From Enchytraeus crypticus (Eukaryota; Annelida; Clitellata; Enchytraeida; Enchytraeidae), in the NCBI GenBank assembly GCA_905160935.1, contig CAJHZI010000507.1, positions 1,552,501 to 1,616,500 of the forward strand: 64,000 nt of DNA, written 5' to 3'. This document shows positions 1-12,500 of this stretch, piece by piece (within the stretch, counting starts at the first letter, position 1; each line of letters begins with the position of its first letter). A model generated the notes under the pieces. That model saw nothing but the letters and a program-made list of their open reading frames with translations. It did not search any database and was not told the DNA's origin. The translations under genes and the position numbers were made by a program.

Positions 1-407
1 TTAGTTTTAGACGAGCAGATGCAGCACGATTAGAATGCTACCGTCGTCCTTGATGCCGCAGAAGTGAAACCTTTGTGAGAGTATACCTGTATGTCAAGCT
101 TCAAAGTACAGTACTGTAGATAATGCTACTTCAACCTCAAAATAAATAGAACATCTTATACTAGTGCATCCAGTTTACACATTGCAAATCCACCAGCGCA
201 GACATGAGAGTCGGATATTATTCAGTAAAAGTCAGGATATGCGTCCACTGAAAACTTTTGGGCGATATATTCTTGGCGTTTATAAATTAGATACACTTAT
301 GTTTAATAATTTAATATTTACAAGTTGAAACCGTTCTCGATTTAACGCAGTTCTTGAATGAAGACAGTGGAAGTTAAACTAAAGAGAATTGTGCAATAAT
401 CACAAAC

Positions 408-506
408 CTTTACAAGCAGTGGATCTTTACTCATCTCCTCGATACTGAATGCATTGTGCTCCTCGTCTTCTCTTATAACAATGCATCTATCCAGGTTTAT
501 CACTTC
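408..506 (-). CDS. RhoGEF exon 10: PH domain, continues outside window
   Basis: 99 bp (33 codons), phase 0/0, acceptor CGTGGCAG|GAAGTG, donor GTAAAG|GTTTGT. It begins EVINLDRCIVIREDEEHN, a typical PH strand pair. The remaining PH helix must lie at or beyond the left edge; I see no further exon in 1-400. Confidence 0.7.
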
Positions 507-3500
507 CTGCCACGAACATTTTATAATCCGTATCAGTACGTGCAGTGTTCGGAAATATACTATTTGCGAAATTGGACGTGTTACATGTAGTTATGCTTAT
601 TGAAAAAATAAAAAAATAATGTTCTTCTGAACGCTTAAGTTTTAAAACAGTCGTGGAATTGAAATCAGATGCAAAGTTGCAATGTAATAAATGATAACAT
701 TAAAGCAACGACAACTAGTCACTCGTTGAATAGTTTCAGTTAGGGAATACATTAGGGTCATGTAATATAGGGGGGTCTTATGGGAGGGGGGGGCTTGATC
801 CAGTATATATTTATATAGCCAGGTGATGATAGTTGTGGCTGAGCACTGAATTTTGGGAGGCTTTGACCCCTTAGCCCCCCCGCCCACAGTCTTGGTTTTA
901 GTAGTCCAAACTAGACTAAAGATAACACAAACTCATTTACAGCTAATCGTTATACAGCTGGTAAAGCTAAGGTTAACGTCAGTTTCCTCACTCGAAAGTG
1001 ATGTCAGTGACGGGAGAGCCCAGGATTTGAACCCCGCACATACTGATCCACGGTCGAATATCTTACCGACGTCGTCACTGGCTAGAACCAGAGACTATAG
1101 ACTATATGCCCATAGACTATAGGATTCATAAATATCCTAATGGTTAGCAGTTCATCAGAGGGTCTAATCGCTTAGATATAAGAAATAAAGTGTAGTAGAT
1201 ACCCCCGCCGAGCAGAACCTGCCCCCTCCCCTCTCCCTCAGTGTCACCAGTGCTGCTGATCTCAGAGTTGATGTCTGTGTGAAGAGTAGACGCTGCTCAC
1301 GCGGTGCTCCGTAGTTAGGCATCTTCGACAATCAAAACATACATGATAACATAATTAATAAAAATATCTACGATATCTATCAAAATACCTATGACAATCA
1401 ATCAAATATCTACAATAATCAATTAAAAGATCTACAATAATCAATGAAACATCTGCGATAATCAATGAAACATCTACGATAATCAATGAAACATCTACGA
1501 TAATCAATGAAACATCTACGATAATCAATGAAACATCTATGATAATCAATCAAACATCTATGATAATCAATCAAACATTTATGATAATATAATTAATCAA
1601 AATATATACGATAATCCAGCAAAAGATCTACGGTAATCAATCAAAATATCTACTATAATCAATCAATTGATTGATTGATTGATTGATTGATACATACCAT
1701 GCCCAGAGTGACTAGGACGCAGTGGATCGGCTGGTACTTGGACATGTTGTTAGGTAGAATGCTCAAGTTGAGCAGACCCATCAGTACGACGTAAGACTCG
1801 TTCTTGTTCCATTGTAACTGCTCCAGGGCCGCCTGTTGTTGTAGTTAATATTTACAAAATTATCCAATCAATCTATGAATTCTTGATCAATGATTAATAT
1901 CCATTCCATAGGCAGTCTGTCAATCGATCAGTTGCTGATTGATTGACATCGCTGAATCTAGTGGAGTTGTCAGTGAGATATTCCATAATTCGACCGCGGA
2001 TCAGTATGTGCGGGGTTCATATCCTGGGCTCGCCCGTCACTGACATAGCTTTCGAGTGAGGAAACTGACGTAAAAATTAGCTTTTTCAGCTTTTCAATAA
2101 ATCGATCAGTCAATTTATCGAATCCATAAATTAGTAGATCTACAAGCTCTTAATTAAGCTATTGAGCTAAGTTTCATATCATGATCGATTGAGTCAAAGG
2201 GTATAAGCGTGAAAATCAAACAATTTGTTTATCAATCGATAGATCAATCAATCAATCGATCAATCAGTCATTCAATCTTCAATCAATCGAGCAATGCATC
2301 GATATTTCGATTGATTGATTGATCAATTAAATGTTTGATTTATTGATTGCTTGATCAATCAGAAATTAAAAGAATCATTCATTCTTTCAATCATTCTATC
2401 ATTAAAGTATTCAATTAATCAGGTAGACAGTCAGTCACTCAATCAATCAAACAAACAAGTAATCCATCAATCAACTAATAAATCGCAGATTTAAGTCGTA
2501 TTAGATCCTTAGTCCGTCGTTTGAAACAGTGAGCTTTGGCGTGATAAATCAAATAAAAAGTCAATAAATCAATTTTATAAATCAATTAGAAGTGTAGATC
2601 AATTGCAAAAGATATTAACGATTCTTATGATGTTAGAATATTAGAAGATGATATAGTAAAATTATAAAAGTGGTCTAGTATCTGGCAGTTGAAATTCAAT
2701 AATGATAAATGTAGGGTCATGCATTTAGGTAAAAATAGTTTAAATACTAAATATTTTCTAAACCAAATAATACCAAAATCGACCAAAAAGATTTATTTTT
2801 ATTAGTAGATATTCACTTAAGCTTAGAGAAAAAGTTATTGAGACATTCTAGACAAGTGGCTCATTGTGCAAATGTTGCTTTAGATGTGATTAAAAGATGA
2901 TCAGCAAAAGAGAATATTTAACGATAAAATGAGTACGTTCAATCGACTAAAATTTTTAGCTTTGAACAGATTTTCTGAATTTGAGATCCTTCTCCGTTCT
3001 TGAACCCTTTTGGTTGGGTTTTGCTCATCGGCTTAGATTTAATTTAATAGTGCTCGATATTGTCCTTGATGACAGCATCTCTCTAATAGTTGATGCGGTA
3101 CAGTTGTGGTAGTTGTTGTTTTTTGAGTCACATCAGCCTTTGCTCTCCTATGATCAGTTCTATAGGCAGTTGAAGACCTATCTTTTCCATCTCTCTTTTC
3201 CATCCAGTGTCCATGAGCAGCGACCTGCGCTTAAACCTCCTTTTCTTTAATTCCCTTTACTTTAGACTGATTTTCTGGATGTTGGAATTTGCACCGTTTT
3301 TGGACCTTCTTTTTGCTCGCCGGCATTATTTTGTCTCTATAGTGCTCGATGTTGTCATTGATGACTGTAGCACTCTAATTGTTGCTGTTATTATTATTAT
3401 TAATATTATTAATATTAATATTATTATTATTTCTCTACCTGAGTTAGCTCATGTGTCTCGTCCACCAGGGATCTACGGTTCAACCACGCGTAGATACCAC

Positions 3501-6500
3501 CAGTCTCACCCCCGTGTACGCTGCCTCTCTTCTGTCGAATTGTCCCAGTTGTCTTCTAGCAAAAGTAAAGTAAACACGCATTATAGTGAAATGATCAACT
3601 ATGTTGATATCTATCACTTTTAATACCACATGTTTAAACCGTTAGGCAATTTATAGTTCATTTTTCGTATAACCAGTCCTGTGAATGAATGTTAGAGATT
3701 TTACTCTCAGCAGAAATATAGCAATACCCATAGCAGTGATACCATCGTTGATGGCTCTGCGATCACACAGGAGTTTAAAATATTCCAGTCGATATGTTTG
3801 TCGATATAAAAACAGCTGTTAAACTCTGAATTCTGAGATAAGAGTTTCATGTATATACATATTTATTTTTTGTGTATTTGATGAGTAAAGTAATAATTAT
3901 TGTCAAATGACAATACATAGCAATTTGATAGATCTCCCGCCTAAAGTCACCAAGACTACTAAATAAAGTTGAGAATAGATCACGAAAAACTGAAAACACG
4001 AGTAGGAGACAACTCAGATGCTGTAGGCTACTGAACATTACAGCAACTATTGGCTTTTGTGCAGAAACCTATTTTGAAAATCAACCTCTTTCTTTCCAGA
4101 GTTCCTCTTTCAAACTACACGAATGTAGTCATTTCAATCAGCCCACGTAGCTCATCAGTTGAAAAGCTCTCATGAGGTTTAATCAAAAGTTTGATGTATA
4201 ATATTGAGTGATTGATATATTGAGCTTTGGACAGATTACCGAATTGATGATAGCAAGAGTTTGTTCAATTCTTTTCTTTGCCGTTGAGATATTAAGTCTA
4301 TCTGGATCATAGATTGGCGTTGACTTTAACAATCTGCTGAGCAGCAATGGATATCTGGACAAATATAAACAATAATAAAATATATAATTCTAAGTACGCA
4401 TTTGAAATTTAATCTGAGAATCTCAATGGCTCAGTGAGTATGTAAGCGCGTTAGGTAACTGTATGAAATTTTAAACGATTGTTCCTGAGATCCTGGGATC
4501 AATTCCGGTAGAACTGAGCAGAGAGTAGGATCTTGGACACTCACCTTTCAGGATACACCGGTACACCTGAAGTTTTGAAGAGAATCCCTGTGGGCTTTTG
4601 ACTTTGACGTTAAACCCACATTTAAAAGAAAACAAAATTTAATTATGAAACAAGAAGCATATTTTATGCAGTCGAGCAAATTTAGCATCCTCAGTTAAAA
4701 GCCAACAAAATATCGTGGATGAATCGTTTGTGAATTGCTAGTTTTTTCTTGCGCCCTCTATCGGCTGCTTGTCAGTTGTCACATCACCAAAAAGCGAATT
4801 TTAAATAAATTGTTGTTATCGTATTTAATGTTCAGAAACTAATTACTATTTAGCGACCATCTAGATTCAGATGTTAAATTAAATTTATTGACAAAAGAAT
4901 TTAAATTTCTTAAATTAAATTGAATTGACAACCGATAAGATAATAAATTCAAAGTAAATTCAGAGAAGATATATTACAGCAAAACCAATTTCACAGTTTT
5001 TTGGTCATAGTATTACTTACAGTTTATAATTACAGAACTATTTAATCTCGTGCATTGAAGAGAAATAATCAAATATTTGTTTTGAAAAAGCTTTAAGTCA
5101 ATTGGCCTATGATTAAATAAGCAACCCATTATGAACGGCTAGCGAGAGACTATCCACAGGTTCAAATCCAGTGTTCAGTCGTCACTGCTATATTCCAGAC
5201 AAGAAACGGACGTTAAATTGTATTTTAGTTGTTTCATACTTTATTATAAGTCTCGAGGCCAACGTCTCGATCTACATTTCAATAGAATATTCTCCTTAGG
5301 CTTTGAATAAGGCTTTGAATTGATTTAATAATATATTAACAAAGCATTGCCTAATTAAAACCTAGTCGAATACAGTATTTATAAATCGGCAGTCGGTCTA
5401 CATACATAGATAATTAAATCAAAATATACAGATATTCCTACTTCATAACTCGTTGCACAGGCATGATCAGGAATGCCTTGAGAGGCATCTTTCGGGCAGC
5501 TTCGTTCTCAAGCATTGATTGGTCCAACCAAACCTTCAGTAGTTCTCGTTCATTTGTCAACCTCTCGAGCAGGGCGGAGCTAACAGATTGATTGATACAA
5601 TAGATCTCATAGGCCATCAACATGTTGGCAGCATCCAGGAAGGCTTGACCAATACCACAACAACTTCCACGATTGGTTGATACATTTGTAGACACACCCA
5701 CAGAATTATAAGACACGCCTTTCGTCTTTATCACACTGAAACTTTCATTAGATTCTATATCTGTTGTACCATTGCAGATATTTTCCCTACTGGAAGGCAC
5801 TGCAACAGTATCTGCTGGATATATAAAATCCTCACTTCGATCTCTGCCTAAGGATTCTTTAGCCACACCTCCTTGTTTGGTGATGGCATCTACTGGTTCG
5901 TTAGTCACACTTATATGAGAATTAATCACGTCGTGACAGCTCTCCACGCCCACTTGACGGTTGACCACGCCTCTATCAATGCTGGTCAGACCCACAAGAC
6001 TGTTAGCCTCATCTTTGTTAGACCTGCAGCTGTCGGCTGATCGAAGCCTGGAGGTGAAGTAGAGATTAATTGTTATCAGCTCTTCGAGGTTGGAGAATAT
6101 CGTCTCCAGTTGGGACTCGTTCAGCAATCCCGTCTCCTTCAGTACTGCATAGAATTCCTTCAATTAAAAATAGCTCAATTTAGAATTTATTAAATTTTAG
6201 TTTTGAAAAAGAAAACTTTTCAGTAACTTATTGCTGAGCGTCTGAAACAAGAGTTTAGTGTTCAATTATAGGATCAACAAGAAGCCCTTGCAAAAACGTT
6301 GCATTTCAATCCATATTTTTTAACTCCTATAGCCTAATATACTAGAGTATTAAATAGTAGGTACAAGGTACATATTCCTAATAACAAGCTACTTTTTAAT
6401 AATTGAGCGCATCAACAGCTAGCACGGTAAAGAATTAAGATCGCGTAAATGTAGTATTGCTCTACTGAAAAGCAAATCAGTGGCGTGATGAGCACTGTAT

Positions 6501-9500
6501 CTGAGCCCTTTTCAAACTGATTGCAGAAAATCTTCTTACTCACTTGCGCTCAGTACGGTCGATTTGGTCCCATCGCGAAGACGCAAATTAGTGGTTGGAG
6601 CCAGTGATACTAGACGTTAGTTAGCTATTTTAATTGGCAATAAAAGACAAACAAAATGTCTATAATGCATTTCGAATGAATTTAACCTGCTTCATCGTAG
6701 AAGAATTTTAAATATTATGTGACTTTAAATCAGGCGTGTTTCACCAAAACTTTTTAGTTATATTATACAAGAGTCTAAACCTGCTTAATGATATTGAGAT
6801 CTCTGCCATATCTCATTTCAGATTCCACAATCTCTCTAGTTACTTGTTCCCTTTCATTCACCTTCACTTTGCACTTATCACATATTCTTCGATCACAGCC
6901 AAGGTCACGAACAACATTAATCTCGGATTGATCGGTGTAACTCCGCCCGCAATAATCACAACCAATCAGCTGCAAGGAAACAAAAATAAGGAGCTAAATC
7001 AAATTGTCAGAGTTATTTGACGATAATTCTGATCAGCAAGCAAACAACGGCATTTTTAGATTTTGAATACCTCATCATCATGCTGCTTCCAAAAGTTTGA
7101 ATGAGCAAGGCATGATTAATACTTTTATCGCTTTGTTTGATGGCTTGGTAGGTTTCATAGTCCACCATGTTGTCACGGACTACAGTGCATTCTATGTTAT
7201 TCTGCTAGTATAGAATAATACATTTCATATAGTACGTGCCATATAACTGCATAAGTTGCAGCGTTATGATATATCTTATTATAGGATTGCATGCAACAGT
7301 TAAGAATGCCATAGTATTAAATAGTATTCAGCGGTTTGGCATGGAATAGTATTGCATAGTATATGTATGTAAAGACACGGTATGCCATAGTACATCATAG
7401 TATGCAGTAGTAAGATATGCAATTATACAGCATAGTTAGCAGCGGTATGATATGCCATAGTACAGCATATTTGGCAGCCGTACGTATGCCATAGAGCAAG
7501 AAAATATGCAGCGATATAGTATGCCATAATATTGCATAGCATGTACCGTTTGAGATGCCATATAGTATTGCATAGTATGCAGGGGTTCGGTATGCCATAG
7601 GCCCATAGTATTGCATAGTATGCAGGGGTTCGGTATGCCAGAGTATTGCATAGTATGCGGCCTACAGTATAACTCAGTGAAAGATAGTAAGCAACGATGT
7701 AACATACCATAGTATTGCAAAGTATCCAGCGGTACGGTATGCCATAATATGACAACATATGCAACGGTATCGAATGCCATAGTATTGCTTAGCATGCAGG
7801 GGTGCGGTATTCCTTAGTAGGGCATACCGTACTGCTGCATGCAGCACTACGGTATGCTATAGAACAGTATATCAGCAGCAGTGCCGTATGACATGTTCTA
7901 TATTATACTGTGCGTATGCTATATTAAAGCTGGTAAAGCAAAGGTTAACGTCACTCCTCACTCGAAAGCGATGTCAGTGATGGGCGAGCCCAGGATTTGA
8001 ACCCTGCCCATACTGATCCCTAGTTGAGTGTCTTACCGACTTCGCCACTGGATCCAGCATGTATGCAGGGTTGTTTTTAATCACTGTATTATATAGTATG
8101 CAGCCGTGTGGTATACAATATGTAGCGGAGCAAAACAAATTTCCTTCCTCGTCTTTATATACATGTATATATAAGTCAGAATGATGACGAAGAAACAACT
8201 CACCGATTTTTTCTTTTCTTTTCCGTGTTGCACGTCTTCATGTATATTATCCATAAGCTCATCAGCCAGAAAGTTCCAGATTTCTGGATTATACTCCACA
8301 TCATCGTCATCAGAATGAATTTCCTCCCTTCCATCCCCAGCCTCTCTTTCTGCTGTACTCCATCTTGAATTTTCTCTCTCATCTCTACTCCATCTTACTA
8401 CCCGACTTGCATCATCAACCCCTTTCGCTACTTCAATGCACTCGTAAAGATTCTCACCAGAAGGCGGGCGACTGCGAGATCGGGTTGCGGTACAGTATCC
8501 CTGGCTAGAGGAGGCGTGGTCTGCAGTGCCATAGCCATAGGTCGATGATTGATTGATGGAAGTTAGCTCTTGAGAGGAGTTTGCTCTGAATAACGATTGA
8601 TTGATTGGCGTGCGACGTTTCAGTGAGAAAGAGCCCCTATTGGTCATTGCTTTAAATCCCGCCCTCAAACTTGAACTTTTCTCTCGCCCCTAGTTACACG
8701 AGCAACATACATGTATATAAAAGAGACATATTCTTTCAATAAAAACTCTTCCTACTTTGTATAATTATATTTTGTGATTTTTATGCAGTTTATGCAGACA
8801 TTGTTAGGCCTACTTATAGAGCGACAATAAACATATTTATAATAACAGACGTTTAATATCTCATCGAAGTTTCTGACTGACAGTTATAGAAGGCCTACTA
8901 CTGAAGACTCAAAATGCGAACAAGGAGTTTGTTACCGATATCTCTCTTTTGTAATCATTTATAAGTGACAGCTACAACTTTTCTTGGAGTATGCTACAGT
9001 GTTTCTTAGCTCCATTTGTGGGCATCAGTAAATCTTAGATCAACCAAAGGTTACAATTCGCCGAACAACCAATTAAGTCAATTGGTTGTACTTTTTGGTG
9101 GACTTTGGCTCGACTTTCGATAGTTTATTTTTAGTACGACTTTGCAGATTTCGTAGTAAGTAGCCTAGCATTTATAATGCATGCTAATTGACAGTATCAG
9201 ACTACTCGTTTTTACGTAGAGAGTAGAATTCTGCTGTAGAATTTCATGAGTGAAAGAAGGCTTAGTGCGCATAGTGCATTGTGAAAAAAGGACGATTTGT
9301 TTAGGAGGGGCACGATTGTCTAAGACATCGGTGAAGATAGAGTTAAATTGTAGACTGAAGCAAGAAAGAAATGATTCTAGTTTTGAAAAGAGAGAAGATC
9401 AGTTATCGGAAGAAAAATTATCGGGCTTTATAGAAGATATTTTCCAAATTGTTAATGTAAATTGGAAAGTAGAATAGTCGATTTGGAATCGTATTTTACA

Positions 9501-12500
9501 AATAAGACACACAAATATAACTTGTTGTATTCATCTCGAATTTGCAAATGATGTCATGCTCAAGTTGAATTACAAACATTGGTCTAATGACTTTTTAACT
9601 TTTAAATTAACCTTAATTTATTTATCAGTTCACACTGAGTCAAACGAAATATAACCTGTGACAAATTACAGTCAGTGCCTGTGAAAAGAAAGGACAAAAA
9701 GGTCAAATGACACTAACATGTGCCCTCAAATAAAGGATTTATATGAGGGCAGCTGATGCATGGACAACAGAATTAACAAAACCAACGTATTAAATTAAAA
9801 ATAATACAACTAAATTAAATCAGTTGTAATTTACAAAACGAACAGAATCAAAAGGAATTGCAATTATATTTAAAATAGAACTTAAAAATAAACAAACTGA
9901 TTAAATTAGTATTGCAAATTAGTGTATCATACCTCCAATCCGAGAGCTTCAAGTTTATCAACAAAATTTCTCAGCCTGTCGGTTGAAAAGAGAACCTCGG
10001 CTTTCTCTCTGATATTCTCCATAGATCGTTGACTGCGTAACCTCAGGCTCAGACGCCCTCCACCCTTATCTAGCTTGTCAGTGTTGGGGACGCTGAAATA
10101 CGGCAGAGCCGCGGTGTCGTCCAATGTCTCATGACCTCTGGGTCGAGATGTGTGGGAGAAAGTCTTGTAATTCTCGTGGTTTGCTTTAACTCTAGGAGGC
10201 TTTTCTACGAAATCAAATCACATGTGAATTTATTTTCCAACATTTACCTGAGTGTGATTTCAAAACTCTAGAGTAAATGTAACACTAACGTGTAGTTAGT
10301 GTTCCGTGTCATCCACGTACAATTAAAACTGCAGTGCCATATTGCGAATCTCTATAATTGAGTAGCTGAATAAACCGACGAAGTTATATTCAGCTACTGG
10401 TTTAAAGAGATTCACAATTTGGGCACTACAGTTTTAATTGTATAAGAACGACACGGTACACTAACTACATGTTAGTTTACATTGATAGACATTTGCATTT
10501 TGACATATTTGCATTGATAGTATTGCATATTGATTAGACACCGGACGTTAAATTCCTATTGATTGACTGATTGAAGGATTAATTGTAAGATTAGTTTCTA
10601 AGAGAACGAACAAAGTCTGCCTACATAAATTAGCACAATAGTTAAATAACCTGGTTTAAATGGAGGTACATCATCATATGTTCTGTTCATCTTCTCAGTC
10701 TGAACCACAGCCTTTAAATTGTCTTCCACCTTACTCAAAGCTGCTGCTTGTTTTCGTTTCCTTGGTTTCGGTACTGGAGTACCTTCCACTGCTGCAGACT
10801 TCTTGATATTCTCTTTATCTGAAGTACCGCTAGGTGCCTCCCTGCTTCCACTTTCTGCCACAGATTTCAGTTCTTGTGTAATCTTATCAGTAGATCTCGG
10901 CGAAGCTCTTTTATTCTCACTGCCTCGCTCTCTCACACCCATCAGATGTTGCTCAGAGCCACCGGAAGATCCACGACATCTTAAAGTTCTTCTGTCTTTA
11001 CTCCCCGAGGTCTTGACTTTCTCGTGATGTCTACCCTGCGCTTCACCAGAGACAGCTTGAGTGTCCTTCTCTTTCCTCAGAGGTTCAGGAGTGTGTATCT
11101 GGAAATTATTCTGTTCAGAGGATTCTCGCTCTCCTCGAACGCATAAAGAACCGCCATCCCTCTTCAGAAAGTCTTTATCATTACGATTCGACTGAGAATG
11201 TTCCTGATTAACTAATTTAACTTCATTTATTAAGTCCTTATTGACGCGCCTAACATAGCGATTTTTCTCCTGTAAAGGTCTTTCAGGCTTCTGAGGTCTG
11301 AATAGAGGACTGACAGAGTCTTTAACTTCGCTCCGGTGAGTGTGGGAAACACTTCCATCACCACCTGGTATCTCTACTTTACTGCTGCCACCAGATGATC
11401 TGGTTTTTGTGCTTGCAGGTTCTGCAGTTTCGAGATGACGTCTTGTTTTAGTATTCGAGGTATGACTAATGTCGTTACTATTTGACACATTTAGAGAAGA
11501 ACATATCTTCATTCCTTGTTCGTCTGATGTTGAGCTGTAAATTGGCGTACTACTATTTCTCTCCCGTCTCTGATTAACCAAGGTTGATTTGTCTTCAACA
11601 TGAACTGCAGGAGAAGAATAGTCACGAATTGCTTCTTCAGGAGGGAGCTTAGCTCTACTCGCTGTTTTAATATTATCAGATACATTTACACATTTGTAGA
11701 TCTCAAGACTATTTAGTATTGAAACTCTTGTTCTACCGATCGACTTAATAAGTACATCATCACTCGGAGCGACTGAATCCGAATGATTCAAAATATTATC
11801 ACGACGCCTATTGACTGATCCAGTATCCCTAGTAGGGACTTCTGATAAATCAGTACCTGAATCAATTCCGTCATTCTTATGTCGCGCAGCTCTGCTAGTA
11901 AATCTTCGATTATCAATATCGCAGGATGAAATAGTTCCAGAGGAAATGGTAAAAGAGGTGTTTGCCTTGATGGTCTCTGAATTAGTATTGCGATGGAGAA
12001 TTCGATCAAACTCGACTTTACTCGCTTCGTTACATCTAGGCTCATCATGCACACTGAACCTAGATGCTCCTTTCCCCTCAGCTACCATTGAATTAGCATG
12101 CTGGTGACTCAATGGTACCTCAAGGGATACACTGACTGTTGTTATTGCTGTTCTTACGGAACTACGATCAAACTCAGAGACCTTATTTGAAGCTTGATTT
12201 ACGTCTACTACACCAAACGAGAGTTGATTTGAGACAAGATTTGTTGATGAGGGGTTTTTGGATAGGATTGGCGTAGTTGAATCATTTTGAAGAACTTCAT
12301 CAGAATTATTTAATTGTTTGTTAATAGTTTGCCTTTGTCTTCTTTCTGGCCTCACACTTATTGGTGGCTTTCTTTTGTTCTGTAGCCTTTCATAGGGCAA
12401 TGTTACTGAAACATTTTGTTTGGATGTGCAGTTTGTTGTTGTAAGCTTATTTAGTTCTTCACGCAGCTCTTTAACAGTTTTGCTTTTCTCTTGGAAACCT

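Noticed and set aside
3207..3623. 138-residue plus-strand ORF with hydrophobic stretch
   Set aside because: It translates the LINE-A 3' UTR, the ATT repeat, the antisense of RhoGEF exon 7 and a SINE-2 tail.
7395..7795. Three overlapping long minus-strand ORFs rich in Tyr, Cys, Ile
   Set aside because: All arise from the minisatellite; several frames are open at once because the unit lacks stops.
9250..9477. 75-residue plus-strand ORF in a RhoGEF intron
   Set aside because: No ATG in good context, no motif, and no neighbouring plus-strand exon.
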